64,000 nucleotides of DNA from Flagellimonas algicola. GTDB lineage: Bacteria > Bacteroidota > Bacteroidia > Flavobacteriales > Flavobacteriaceae. Of this stretch, positions 35,767 to 47,800 are shown in pieces. Below the pieces are notes generated by a model, which saw nothing but the letters and a program-made list of their open reading frames with translations, ran no database searches and was not told the DNA's origin. The DNA lies in contig NZ_VCNI01000001.1 in the NCBI RefSeq assembly GCF_005937185.1, positions 1,298,657-1,362,656 of the forward strand, given 5' to 3'. A program made the translations under genes and the position numbers. Within the stretch, counting starts at the first letter, position 1. Every line of letters starts with the position of its first letter.

Positions 35767-38511
35767 ATGAAAAGAGCACTACTAATACTTATGGCATTTT
35801 GGACCAGCCTGGCTTTTTCCCAAGATAGGGAAGCAGCAATTTGGCATTTTGGACAGTTTGCAGGGTTGGATTTCAATAGTTTGGTTCCTCGTTCTTTGGC
35901 AGACTCCGCCACAGATACTTTTGAGGGCACAACTTCCATTTCTACCGAGGAAGGACGCTTGATTTTTTATGCAGATGGGGAAAGTGCCCATAACAGCTCA
36001 CATAGGCTAATTTCAGGAAGTAGGTTTCTGGTAGGTAGTACCCGAAGTACCCAGTCTGCAATTATAGTCCCGGACCCGTCTAATCCCACAAACTACTTTT
36101 TGTTCACCACAGACGAATACGAAACAGTGGACACTGTTGTTTGGACCGGCTCAGGGCTGAACTATTACTCTGTTGGCATGGCAGGACCAGGATCCATTCG
36201 GAGTGAGGTCAATCATCTTGTGACCTATGATCCCAGCAATCGTTTTGAAAGGGCATTGAAATGTTCGCAAAAACTTACAGCCATCAAAGATCCATGTGAA
36301 GAGGTTTATTGGCTTGTCACTCATTTTAAGGATTCATTTTACGCCTTTAGGATTGATGAAAATGGGGTAAACGAAACACCTGTTGTTTCACAAGTGGGGC
36401 CTGCTGTAGAACTCGGTCGACCCTTTATGAACTTTAAAGGGCAGATTAAAATGTCTCCAGATGGAACCCGCTTGGCCATGGCAAATTTTCAGAATGGGGT
36501 AGACAAGGAAAGTCATGCACCAGGGAGTTTGTATGTTTTTGATTTTAACGTATTAACTGGTGTGGTTTCCAATGAGCAAAAATTGATGGATGACGATTTT
36601 GTGTTTGCTTATGGAGTGGAGTTTTCACCAGATTCTAAAAAATTGTACGCCACTGTAAGTAGTTTTAATAACGGAAATGTTCCGCCCAGTGGTTTTTTTA
36701 ATGATGGAAGCATGTTGGTCCAAGTGGATTTGGAGGACAACAACCGATATCAAAAAATTGCAGATTCACCAGTTGACCCCACTGACTTGCAGTTGGGCAT
36801 TGATGGTAAAATCTATCAGGCCCATATTCAAAGACGGTATTTGGGTGTAATCAACAATCCCAAGGAAATAGGAACTGCATGCAACTACGTGGAAGATGGT
36901 CTTCCAATGGGTAGAGCTAGTCAAAAAGGGCTTCCAGCTTTTGTACAGTCTTTTTTCCAAGTAAGAGTTGAATATGAAGAAGCTTGTGTAGGAGACAATA
37001 CAAAACTCTCTACCAACTATCTCCCTGACCCGGATAATATTGCCTGGGATTTTGGGGATGGATCTCCTATTTTGAACTCTTTGGATAAATCTCCGGAGCA
37101 TGTTTATTCCGCTCCAGGCACCTATCTTGTTACGGCCACCATTACCAAAGGTGCGGAAGTGGAAACGTATACCAAAGAAGTGGAAGTGACCTCTTTACCC
37201 TTGGCAAACCCTGCTGAGCTGGTGCAGTGTGACCCAGATGGGGATGGATTCTCTGAATTCAACCTATTTGAAGCATCTTCCCTTATAAATGCTACAGAAG
37301 GGCTAATCTATAGCTTTCATGATACCGAAAGGAGCGCCAGAAGCGGTTCTGTTGCAATAGACAATCCAGAAATGTACTCCAATGCATTGGGCAACCAACT
37401 TTTTGTGAGGGTAGAGAACGAACTGGGATGTTTTGATGTCACCACACTGGACCTAAGGGTAGTAAGTACTGCTATACCTAGTGATTTTCAATTGGAGGTT
37501 AGGGCCTGCGACGATGGGGTGGACAACAATTATGCAGATGGTATCGGAACTTTTGACTTTAGCGGTGCCACCGGTACCATTATGGCATTGTTTCCTGCAA
37601 ACAGTAATTTCGAAGTAAGTTATTATGAATCCTCGGAGGATGCGCTTTCAGAAACCAATCCCTTAGACCCAACGCAGTATCGCAATGTGGGGTCACCCAA
37701 CAGACAAGATATTTGGGTTCGGGTTGATGGGGCAGATCAGAATGCCTGCATTGGACTTGGGCAACATATTACCCTAGCTATTGATGCAGGCCCAATTTTT
37801 GATTTGGAGCCCTCCATCGAAGTTTGCCTGAACCAATTACCCTATCCCATAAGTGCCCGAAATCCACAGGACAATTATACCTACGAATGGACGGACGCTG
37901 ACGGTACTATTTTGGGTACTAACCAAAATTTTGGCGTTCCAGGTGCCGGAACTTATACACTAATGGCAACCATGACGGATGGCACAGGATGCGAAGCCTT
38001 CAGCACTATCGAAGTCACCACCATCGACCCTCCCGAAATTTTGGATGTTAAGGTGGATGGATTGGTCAGCTTGCAGACAACTGCAAGCGTGGAACTCGCA
38101 AACTTTGACAATTTCGAGTTCTCTTTGGACGACCCGCTGGGCCCTTTCCAAAGTAGCAATGTATTCCAAAATGTTCCTCCTGGAGTGCACATGGCCTATG
38201 CCAGGGACATAAATGGCTGTGAAGTGGTGGAATTCCAATTTTCCGTAATTGGGCATCCTGCTTTCTTCACCCCAAACAATGACAGTGTAAATGATTTCTG
38301 GCAGATAGAGGGAATAAGCGCGGACATCCAATCCCAATCCATGGTCTACATTTATGATAGATATGGCAATTTCCTTGCGCAAGTTGATGCAGCTTCCGAA
38401 GGTTGGGATGGTAGTTGGAACGGTAAACCGCTCCCAGCTTCGGACTATTGGTTCACGGTTTTCTTGGAAGATGGCAGATCCTTCAAGGGTCATTTTACTT
38501 TGAAACGGTAA
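35767..38511 (+). CDS. T9SS type B cargo protein with propeller-like N-terminus and PKD domain (paralogue 1)
   Basis: A 914-aa secreted protein. ATG 35767 (MKRALLILMAFW, signal peptide) was chosen over a TTG two codons earlier. The N-terminal about 390 residues show propeller-like repeats (AIWHFGQFAGLDF; FDFNVLTGVVSN; YGVEFSPDSKKLYATVS). A PKD domain lies at about 400-475 (NIAWDFGDGSP). Beta-rich repeats follow, and the last about 85 residues are the gliding-motility/T9SS type B sorting domain (FFTPNNDSVNDFWQIEGI, IYDRYGNFL, ending GHFTLKR). It is exported by T9SS and held at or released from the surface; adhesion is the usual guess. The next gene is a tandem copy of the same length. Confidence 0.85.
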   Translation: MKRALLILMAFWTSLAFSQDREAAIWHFGQFAGLDFNSLVPRSLADSATDTFEGTTSISTEEGRLIFYADGESAHNSSHRLISGSRFLVGSTRSTQSAIIVPDPSNPTNYFLFTTDEYETVDTVVWTGSGLNYYSVGMAGPGSIRSEVNHLVTYDPSNRFERALKCSQKLTAIKDPCEEVYWLVTHFKDSFYAFRIDENGVNETPVVSQVGPAVELGRPFMNFKGQIKMSPDGTRLAMANFQNGVDKESHAPGSLYVFDFNVLTGVVSNEQKLMDDDFVFAYGVEFSPDSKKLYATVSSFNNGNVPPSGFFNDGSMLVQVDLEDNNRYQKIADSPVDPTDLQLGIDGKIYQAHIQRRYLGVINNPKEIGTACNYVEDGLPMGRASQKGLPAFVQSFFQVRVEYEEACVGDNTKLSTNYLPDPDNIAWDFGDGSPILNSLDKSPEHVYSAPGTYLVTATITKGAEVETYTKEVEVTSLPLANPAELVQCDPDGDGFSEFNLFEASSLINATEGLIYSFHDTERSARSGSVAIDNPEMYSNALGNQLFVRVENELGCFDVTTLDLRVVSTAIPSDFQLEVRACDDGVDNNYADGIGTFDFSGATGTIMALFPANSNFEVSYYESSEDALSETNPLDPTQYRNVGSPNRQDIWVRVDGADQNACIGLGQHITLAIDAGPIFDLEPSIEVCLNQLPYPISARNPQDNYTYEWTDADGTILGTNQNFGVPGAGTYTLMATMTDGTGCEAFSTIEVTTIDPPEILDVKVDGLVSLQTTASVELANFDNFEFSLDDPLGPFQSSNVFQNVPPGVHMAYARDINGCEVVEFQFSVIGHPAFFTPNNDSVNDFWQIEGISADIQSQSMVYIYDRYGNFLAQVDAASEGWDGSWNGKPLPASDYWFTVFLEDGRSFKGHFTLKR

Positions 38512-38518
38512 TCCTTTC

Positions 38519-38544
38519 TGTTCATCTATAAAATCAGATGAACA
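38519..38544. other. 9-bp hairpin between the tandem paralogues
   Basis: TGTTCATCT, loop ATAAAATC, then AGATGAACA, starting 7 nt after the stop codon. A short T-run (CCCATTTTTG) follows on the plus strand, so it may be a weak terminator between the two genes. Confidence 0.45.
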
Positions 38545-38653
38545 CCCATTTTTGTCCACCTCTTTATGCCCAAAACACTGAAATCACTATATTTAGAGTT
38601 GATAGCTATTTACTTTCATCACTATACGGAAGGAATAATACTCCGATTGCGCT

Positions 38654-41398
38654 ATGAAAAGAGCACTTACATTGCTTATGGCATGTTGGTTTGGTGTGGT
38701 GTGCGCCCAAGACAGGGAGGCAGCCATATGGCATTTTGGGCAATATGCAGGGCTCGATTTCAATAGCCTAACTCCCCGTTCCTTGATTGGAAGTAATATG
38801 GACACCTATGAAGGCAGCGCTACCATAGCCACCGACGAAGGTAATCTTCTTTTTTATACAGATTCGGAAATTGCGTACAACAGGTTGCATAGACGTATGC
38901 CGGGTAGCAGGGCGCTATCAGGAAGTAACTTCAGTACCCAGTCTTCGATAATTGTACCAAAGCCTGGCTTTCCAAATTTCTACTATCTTTTTATAACAGA
39001 TGACTACGAAACGGTGGATACCATTATCTGGAATGGGAGTGGCCTCAACTTTTTTGAGGTCAATATGACGGGTCCGGGAACTATTAGTAGTCGCGGAGCA
39101 CACTTAATCACTTATGATCCAGATAACCGATTTGAAAGGGCTTTGAAATGTTCTCAAAAACTTACCGCCATCAAGGACCCTTGCGAGGATATTTATTGGG
39201 TAATTGCACATTTTCATGATAAATTCTATTCCTTTAAAGTAGATGAAAATGGAGTTAATGAAACTCCCATTGTTTCACAAGTAGGTCCACTGATGTATTT
39301 GGGAGCCTATCCAGGAAATGCCAAAGGGCAGATAAAGTTGTCACCCGACGGAACCAAGCTTGCCATGGCGAACTTTATGAACAACATAGATCCCAGTGGA
39401 CACTCCCCAGGCAGTCTGTACCTTTTTGATTTCGATATTTTAACAGGAACCGTTTCCAATCCCCAACAATTGATGGATGATGACTTTGTATTTGCTTACG
39501 GAGTTGAGTTTTCTCCTGACTCAAAAAAATTGTATGCAACAGTCAGTAGTTTTAACAATGGTGACGTACCTCCAAGTGGCCATGATAATGATGGAAGTAT
39601 ATTGGTCCAGATAGATTTGGAGAGAAACAACGATTATCAAAGGATAGCCGAGTCTCCTGTTGACCCTACTGCCCTGCAATTGGCGATTGACGGTAAAATT
39701 TATCAAGCACATGTGCAAAGACGACATCTGGGAGTGATCAACAATCCAAAGGAACTGGGGGCAGCCTGCAATTATGTGGAAGATGGTCTCCCCATAGATC
39801 GTGGTAGCCATAAGGGACTTCCTTCCTTTGTCCAGTCCTATTTTCAAGTTCGGGTAGAATATGAGGAAGCTTGTGTTGGAGACAATACAAAGCTGTCTAC
39901 CAACTATCTCCCAGACCCGGATAACATTGCCTGGAATTTTGGAGACGGATCCCCTGTATTAAACACTTTGGATAAATCTCCCGAGCATGTTTATGCCGTT
40001 CCTGGAACCTATCTTGTTACAGCCACCATAACCAAAGGTGCAGAAGTGGAATCTTATACCAAGGAGGTTGAGGTAACCGCTTTGCCATTGGCCAATCCAG
40101 CTCAATTGGTCCAGTGCGATCCCGATGGGGACGGATTCTCGGAATTTAATCTCTTTGAAGCTGGTTCCCTGATCAATGCCTCAGAGGGACTCACTTTTAG
40201 CTTTCATGATACTGAACGTGGGGCAAGAGGTGGATCCAGTCCCGTTGCCAGTCCTGAGGCCTATTCCAATGCCTTAAACTCGCAACTTTTTGTGAGAGTT
40301 GAAAATGAATTAGGTTGTTTTGGCGTTACAACTTTAGATTTAAGCGTGGTAAGCACGGCCATTCCCAGTGATTTTAATATCGAAGTCAAGGCCTGCGATG
40401 ATGATGTTAATGAAAACTACACGGATGGAATAGGAACTTTTGAATTTAGTAATGCCACCAACACTATTCTTGCCTTGTTCCCACCAGGCAGCAATTTTGA
40501 GGTGAGCTATTACGCTTCGGCGGAGGATGCTTTGTCTGAGTTGGAAGCCATCGACCCAACGCGTTATAGAAACGCATTATCACCTGGTCGGCAGGATCTT
40601 TGGGTAAGGGTAGATAGTGAAGATCAAAATGCCTGTATTGGACTTGGCCAGCATATTACGTTGGTAGTGGATGAAGGGCCAATTTTTGATTTGGACTCTA
40701 GTTTGGAGGTCTGCCGAAATCAGTTACCATATTCCATTGATCCCACAAATGTCCAAGGCGTTTATACTTATGAATGGATAGATGCCGATGGAAATATTTT
40801 GAGTACCAACCAAACTTTTGATATTCCTGATGAAGGGACCTATACGCTAAAGGCGACCATGACAGATGGCACAGGATGCGAGGCTTTCAAAACGGTGGAG
40901 GTCACAACCATAGAACCTCCAGAAATTTTAACTGTGAATGTTGATGGATTGGTCAGTTTGCAAACTACGGCAACTGTGGAATTGGCAGAATTTGGGGACT
41001 TTGAGTTCTCGGTGGATGCACCCTTTGGCCCTTTCCAGCGAAGTCACGTATTTGACAATGTACCTCCTGGCATCCATAAGGCCTACGCTAGGGATATTAA
41101 TGGCTGTGAAGTGGTGGAATTCCAATTCTCGGTCATAGGGCATCCTGCTTTCTTTACTCCCAATAATGACAATGTGAACGATTATTGGCAAATTGAAGGT
41201 ATCAGCGGAGATATTCAGTCCGGATCCATTGTATATATCTTTGATAGGTATGGGAATTTCCTTGCCCAAGTAGATCCAGCCTCTCCCGGTTGGGATGGCA
41301 GCTGGAATGGTCAGCCTTTACCCGCTTCGGATTATTGGTTTAGTGTTTCTTTGGAGGACGGTCGGTCTTTCAAAGGTCATTTTACACTAAAGCGATAG
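38654..41398 (+). CDS. T9SS type B cargo protein with propeller-like N-terminus and PKD domain (paralogue 2)
   Basis: A 914-aa protein, exactly as long as the preceding gene product and with the same order of parts: signal peptide MKRALTLLMACWFGVVCAQ, propeller-like repeats, PKD domain at about 400-475 (NIAWNFGDGSP), beta-rich middle and type B sorting domain (FFTPNNDNVNDYWQIEGIS to FKGHFTLKR). Large blocks are identical, for example VRVEYEEACVGDNTKLSTN, while loops such as 215-235 differ. Synonymous differences are many, so the duplication is not very recent. The two probably share a surface function with different ligand loops. Confidence 0.85.
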   Translation: MKRALTLLMACWFGVVCAQDREAAIWHFGQYAGLDFNSLTPRSLIGSNMDTYEGSATIATDEGNLLFYTDSEIAYNRLHRRMPGSRALSGSNFSTQSSIIVPKPGFPNFYYLFITDDYETVDTIIWNGSGLNFFEVNMTGPGTISSRGAHLITYDPDNRFERALKCSQKLTAIKDPCEDIYWVIAHFHDKFYSFKVDENGVNETPIVSQVGPLMYLGAYPGNAKGQIKLSPDGTKLAMANFMNNIDPSGHSPGSLYLFDFDILTGTVSNPQQLMDDDFVFAYGVEFSPDSKKLYATVSSFNNGDVPPSGHDNDGSILVQIDLERNNDYQRIAESPVDPTALQLAIDGKIYQAHVQRRHLGVINNPKELGAACNYVEDGLPIDRGSHKGLPSFVQSYFQVRVEYEEACVGDNTKLSTNYLPDPDNIAWNFGDGSPVLNTLDKSPEHVYAVPGTYLVTATITKGAEVESYTKEVEVTALPLANPAQLVQCDPDGDGFSEFNLFEAGSLINASEGLTFSFHDTERGARGGSSPVASPEAYSNALNSQLFVRVENELGCFGVTTLDLSVVSTAIPSDFNIEVKACDDDVNENYTDGIGTFEFSNATNTILALFPPGSNFEVSYYASAEDALSELEAIDPTRYRNALSPGRQDLWVRVDSEDQNACIGLGQHITLVVDEGPIFDLDSSLEVCRNQLPYSIDPTNVQGVYTYEWIDADGNILSTNQTFDIPDEGTYTLKATMTDGTGCEAFKTVEVTTIEPPEILTVNVDGLVSLQTTATVELAEFGDFEFSVDAPFGPFQRSHVFDNVPPGIHKAYARDINGCEVVEFQFSVIGHPAFFTPNNDNVNDYWQIEGISGDIQSGSIVYIFDRYGNFLAQVDPASPGWDGSWNGQPLPASDYWFSVSLEDGRSFKGHFTLKR

Positions 41399-41409
41399 TT
41401 TGAAAGGAA

Positions 41410-41709
41410 TTAATTCCCGGTCAAAAACTCCCTGATTTCAATGTAAAAAGCTTCCCTGGCCTCAGCGGAATCATCATTTGGGTGCAGCAAAAAATAGCTC
41501 AATGTTTGATTTTGGCAAAATTCATCCAAATTCCTCTTTCCCCAAAAATGATAGCTCAACAGCAATGTGTGGTAATCGATTTTGTAGGGTTTGTGTTTCT
41601 CACCATACCCGTTAAGATATAGATTCAAAAGAAACAGTGAATATTCCAATGTTTTGGTTTCGATAGGCAAAAAAGAGGGTAATTGCAGGTCAAATTTCTT
41701 TGAATCCAT
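41410..41709 (-). CDS. Small uncharacterised protein
   Basis: A 99-aa protein if started at ATG 41707-41709 (MDSKKFDLQLPSFLP); 20 more codons are open upstream. There is no signal peptide or TM. It looks like a soluble, mostly helical protein rich in Tyr, Leu and Phe (TLEYSLFLLNLYLNGYGEKH; LLLSYHFWGKRNLDEFCQNQ). I do not recognise the family. It is squeezed between two convergent surface-protein units, 11 nt from the paralogue 2 stop. Codon use looks natural, and no rival frame is better. Confidence 0.5.
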   Translation of the reverse strand: MDSKKFDLQLPSFLPIETKTLEYSLFLLNLYLNGYGEKHKPYKIDYHTLLLSYHFWGKRNLDEFCQNQTLSYFLLHPNDDSAEAREAFYIEIREFLTGN

Positions 41710-41897
41710 GGTGGTCCCGAATTTAAGATTTGGATTAGTCTTCAAGACCCCAAAAACCATAAAGCCCAACTATTTACTGGCCAACAGCTATTTTGTGCAT
41801 ATACATTGAATAAAAAGAGGCGAGGTTATAACTCCAATCAAAATAATTCTGCAAACAGAGTCTTAGATGAGTAAATATAACAAAAATTAGATTACAC

Positions 41898-44800
41898 TTA
41901 CCTGTACAAGGTGAAATGCCCTACATATTGTTGCTTTTCCCTATCATTGGCATAGACCACATACCAATAATCCCCTGTTGGAAGTGGGTGTCCCTCATAG
42001 GTACCATCCCACTTCTGAACTTGGTCCAGTCTGGCTATTACCCTACCGTAGCGGTCGTAGATAATCACATCAATATTGGGGAAGAACTCCCTATTTCTAG
42101 GGTACCAGTTATCGTTCATACCATCTCCATCCGGTGTAAAAAACGGAGGCATTTCAGGCATTCCCTCAAAATCAAAAGCCATCATAAAGTTAGCTTCACA
42201 ACCATTACGGTCACGGACCATAACATTCACATTGGCATCTTGATTAATGGTAAATGTATTGGTCTCCCCAAAGGATTCGCCCTGAAAGAAGTATTCATAA
42301 CCTCCAAAACCTCCTGTTGCAATAGCCTTAATTTCTGTTGGGCCGGTTTTAAGCACTTCTAAAGTCAAAGGCTCATAAACCTCAATTTCAAATTCAACAA
42401 AGGTCACACAACCGTTTTGATGATAAATGAAAACCGTGTGTTCTCCTTCCGGAAGATCTCCAAAGGTTCTTTGCTCCGTTGCCAAACTAATATCGTCCAC
42501 ATCCAATGAAAAGAGTAAATCGTTCAGCATGGAATCATCAGCAATGGAAACGGTGGCAGTGCTATAAGGGAAAATCCCCTCGCAACCATATTCCACAATG
42601 GGTTCTGCCATCAATTCTATACCGAGTCCAATGTCTGCAGTTACATTAGTTTGACAACCATTGGAATCCCGAACAAAAACCACATAGGTTTCACCACCTT
42701 GAAGATTATCAAAGAACAAGGTGTCGTTTTGCTCAAAGTCAGCATCATCAGCGGAATTTACACTGGTGAAGTAAGGCGCAGTTCCTCCAGTTACTTCCAA
42801 TGTCATGGTACCGTCCATATCCCCCAAACAAACTTCAGGAGTTGTTGATGCCACTGCCGCAATCAATTCCATCGGCTGGGTTATTTCCACGGTTCGTGTT
42901 ATGGTACAACCCAAATCGTCCTGGATAATTACATCATAGGTTCTTGGTGAAAGATCATCAAAAGTCTTTCTATTTGGATTGGCCGGGTCGTCCCCCTCAA
43001 AAAACTCACTCAAGGTATCAGAAATGGAATAGCGTATAGCCCCTGTTCCTCCACTGGCTTCGATAATAATCTGTCCGTTGGTATCACCGTAACAGGCTAC
43101 AGGAACGGCTTCCAAGTACTCCAATACCAATGGCGGTTTTGGTTCTATGATGATAGGGTCGGATATGGCCTCACATCCCCCACTCTGTGCATATACATAA
43201 TAGGTACCTGGTAGTAAGTCCCTAAAAATCCCAGAGCTTTGCGCAGACCTCACCGTTGTTGAAGGTGTAGGTACTGGAGGTGTGTTTGAGTTCAAAAGGG
43301 TATAGATATAGCTTCCGATACCTCCAAATGCTTCGGATCGTATAATACCTGTTGCTTCACCAGCACAATTGATGGTTGCGTTGGTTAAATCAAGCGCGAT
43401 AACCAAAGGCGCTGCTGGATCCAAGGAAATCTGATTGGATTTCTCTGACGGACAGCCGTTGGAATTCTGAACGTCGTATTGGAAAGGTCCGGGATCTATG
43501 GTAATGTCCGCGGCAATTTCAACACTGCTCAATCCTGCACCAAACGGCGTAAAGGGGTCGCTTGTTCCCGCTCTGCGGTAGAAGTAATCCACACCAACTT
43601 CTGGGTTCGTAACCGTTAATTGCATTCTACCCAAATCCCCACAACCTGGAGGCTGTAGCTCCACCAATTCTGCAACTACAATTTCTGGATCTTGAACGGT
43701 TATGGGAACTGTGGTAAAACTACAATTCCAACCATCAAATATGGTAATGGTATAGTCACCGGCAGACAAGTTGGCAAATGTTGGAATGGTCTGAAGTCCA
43801 CTATTGGTTCCATCCGTTATCCTATTCAATTGATATAGATAATTCCCTGGACCTTGTCCACCTGCCATATTGTAGGCTTCAATAATTCCGTCGTTGTCAT
43901 TGTTACAACGCAAGGGTTGAACCACTTGAATATCTGCGGAAATCGGTACTGGCAATGGTAGGTTTATGGTTGTACTTTCCTCACAACCCCTAAAATCACG
44001 GATGTTCACCGTATAGGTTCCCGTTGACAAATCTTGGAATATAGGATTGGTATTGGGATAATCTACCAACACGGTAACACCATCCGGAGCAATCAATTGG
44101 TACTCATAGGTTCCCCAACCGCCGTCTCCGGTCGCCGTAATTTCCCCAAATCCGGGAACATTACACGTTACCTCAGTGGTTTGCACCGCTGTTACGGTAA
44201 GTGGTCGGTCTGGAGATCTAACGGTCACCACATTACTCACCACATCACAATATGGGTCATCCAACGCTTCTATATGAACTATCAGGTTTCCAGCTGGAAG
44301 TCCTGAAATAATCTCTGGGCTATTGATCGGGGCATTGGTGTCAAAACTACCGGTCACTCCGGTGGTGGTTTCTACCCCTGAATTATCCCTTGAGAAGACT
44401 TCATAATTATAAGTACCGCTATAATTGTTGATTGCCAGGCTGATTTCACCGTCGTTTCCATTGAAACAGGTTACCGGTCGCACCTCAGCTATTACAGCTT
44501 CAATGGTATTGTATTCCGGCATGTTGATGGTAGAGGTCAAATACGAACAACCTCCACTTCCCACATCTGTTACTGCAAAGATGTAGTCTCCGGGGGTAGA
44601 TATGTCCCAGGTCACCCTATCCGTTCCAGACGAACTTCTGGCTGGTTCGGAACCCAATGGCAAGATCTCAACTTCGTAGTTTCCTGGTCCCTCATTGACA
44701 ATAATTTCGATAAATCCTGGGTTAACACCACTTCCGGAAGCATCACAGGATATGGGTCCAACATTATAACTAAAAGTGATATCTGTTGGTGTATTGATAT

Positions 44801-47800
44801 TGACCGTGGTGGTCTCTTCGCACCCACTCTGGTCCCTAGCGGTCAAAATAAAGGTTTGGTTTGTACCATTATCGATCACCTCAAAAACATTACTGGTTTG
44901 GAAGTTGGTACCATCAAACTGGGGGGTACCATCGTTTAAGCTATAGGTATAAGGTCCCGTTCCTGTAGGTGTTCCGGTTCCATCCCCATTGGTATCCGTA
45001 TAAACGGTAATGGTAGCCGTACTAAACTGGTTACTGGAAGGGTTACAGCTGAATTCCGTATTGATGGCATCCACTTGCAACAATGTGGGTTCCGCTATAA
45101 TGATGTCTCCCGAACGATCCGTACAACCTCTATCCGAAACCACTTCCACTTGATATGTATCTGGAGTAAGATTATCAAATACAGGTGATGGTTGTGGGCC
45201 TGCAATTACGGTTGTGCTAGCACCATCATAAAGAATATAATTCAACGGAGTATCCGTATCCGAACCAGGTTGAAGTTCTACCGAAATCGTACCATCATCA
45301 GCTCCGTTACAGGAGATATCCGTACTTGGGGTTGCGGTAATCACCGGAGTATTCACCGTTGAAACATTCACAATGGCTTCATCGGAACATAATGGGGTAG
45401 TATTAGAGCTTAAATCCGTCACCAAAACGTTGTAATCCCCTGGCATTACATTGGTGAATACGTTGGAACTTTGGGCCGGACCTACATTGGCCAAGGTGCC
45501 GGCATCCCGCAATTGGAATTCGAAGTTTCCACTACCCCCTGTGGTATTCACGGTAATCTCTCCATCACCAGCATTACAGGTGGGGAATGAAGTTGCATCC
45601 GCGGTAATCGCAAAGAAATCGAATACATCTGCAGTTACTGTATTGGTACATCCGTTACCATCCCTTACCGTAATCACGTAGCTTCCCGGGTTGGGAACTA
45701 CAAAATTAACGCTGGTTTGGTATCCACTACCAATATCATACATATAGGTTTCATGTGGCAGTCCAGAACCTGTTGAAATAGGAGAAAGTACTTCAATCTG
45801 ATATCCACTGGTTGCCGTACACTGATTAGTGACATCAATGGTTGGGTTGGGCACTCCGGCCTCCTGGCTCACGGTAGCTGTTGTCAGAGCTGTACAGCCG
45901 TTGGCATCCTGCACATAGAAATCGTAGTTGGTGGGGTATGGCCCTGGAATTTCAAAAGTAGTATCCGTATTAAATACTGTTGGAGCAGGGTCTCCTGATG
46001 GCACATAGGCATATCCGAATGGAGTTCCTGAACCAATACCTCTTACTGTTACAAAGGCCCCCGCATTACAGGTTGCTTGTACATTGCTATCAATAACGAT
46101 GGATGGGGAACTAAAATCAATAAAAACCAAGGTACTTCCCGTACAGCCAGTATTGTTGTCTGTTACCAAAATCTGATAATTCCCCGGTGCCAGACCAGTG
46201 AATGAATCATTGAAAGGAATTGCCACATTATTGTGTGGGGTCGGACCTGTAATTGTGGCTCCTGTATCTGTATTTTGAAGAGTAATGGTTAAATCTGCGG
46301 GGCTTGCAATTCCTGTCACTTCGTAATCAATTGCACCACTTCCCGCAACGTTACAGGAGGCTGTTGTAGCTGTAGCCGTTACAGTTACTGGACTTGGAGC
46401 AGTTATAGGGTCTATTTCCTCAATGTATGTACATCCCAAAGCATCCCTTACTTCAACAAAATAGGTCACTCCAAAGGTTACTACTGCGGAGAAATCATGG
46501 ATATCTACCCCGTTGACATTGGCAAGAACGAAAGTTGGGTCCCCAACCAATCTAAATTCATAGGGAGCCGTACCTCCAGTGGCCTGTACACGATAAGATA
46601 TGAAAGGATCGGTACAAAGGGCCGGTGGTGGATCTAATGGAATCAAATCCAGTGTATTCTGATCAATGATTACAGGGTCCCTGTCCTCACATCCTGTGGA
46701 ATCCGTGGTCACCACGGTATAGTTTCCGGCTGGAAGGTTTGGGAAATTCACCGTTGTACTGGCGGTTCCCATTGAAGATGCCACTAAATTTCCAGCAACA
46801 TCAAGTAACACATAGTCAAAAGGCGCAACGCCATTGTTGATTGTGGTTGAGATGGAACCCAATACCGATCCAGCCGAGCAAACTGCTGGAGACGGTGTAG
46901 CCGTGGCATCCAAGGCAGCGCTTCCACCAATGGTTACATCGTAAGCAGGGCTAACACACCCTCGGCTATCCCGAATAACAAACCCACCGTGTGTTCCAGG
47001 TCCATATCCAGAGAAAATGTTCTGGGTTCCAAAAGTCGCTCCGTTATCATTACTGAATTCGTATGGAGGTATTCCCTGGGAAGTATCTGGAATCAGTTCC
47101 ACAATACCACTACTGGGGTCACCACATTGCGTGTCCGTCCCTACCACAGAACCAGCGATGGTTTCAGGTGGCGTTATGGTTATCACGTTAGATTCTGTAG
47201 TACAACCATTAGCATCGGTTATCATAAACTGATAGGTGGTGTCTGATACGATCGAACCATCATTGGGTACATTGTAGATGAAAGAGGTTCCTGTAATATT
47301 ATTATTGTCCGAGGTATATGGTGCTCCATTGATACTGACTTCGTAAATGTCATAGTCTCCTCCGGAAGTGTATCCGTTGCTTATATTCACTTGAATCTGT
47401 CCAGGAGGACCTGCACAGTCCAATTCCTGAATGGTAACCGCTGTAGCCATCACCTGTGGTTCAATAGTTGCAGAAACAGTATCTCTACAATCATTGGCAT
47501 CCACCACTTCTATTGTATAATTGCCAGGTGTAAGGCCAGAAAAAGTATTGCTAGCTCCTAAAGCTCCCCCATTGATACGATATTGATAAGGTGCCGTGCC
47601 CAATGTAGCATTGACCACTAAGGTTGCTGCATTAAAGTTATCATAACAAAAATCGGAAGCACCCAAATCCAAGGTCAAAGCAGGGGCTTGTAATGAGGTT
47701 AGTGTAAAACTATCCGTAATGGTACAACCATTGGCATCAGTTACGCTCACTTGATACAAACCATCTTGTGAAAGATTGGAAAAAACCCTTCCATTTTTTG

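Noticed and set aside
37960..38559. 199-codon minus-strand frame opposite the end of paralogue 1
   Set aside because: A shorter shadow frame appears opposite the same segment of paralogue 2, as expected from codon bias of the sense gene; no domain.
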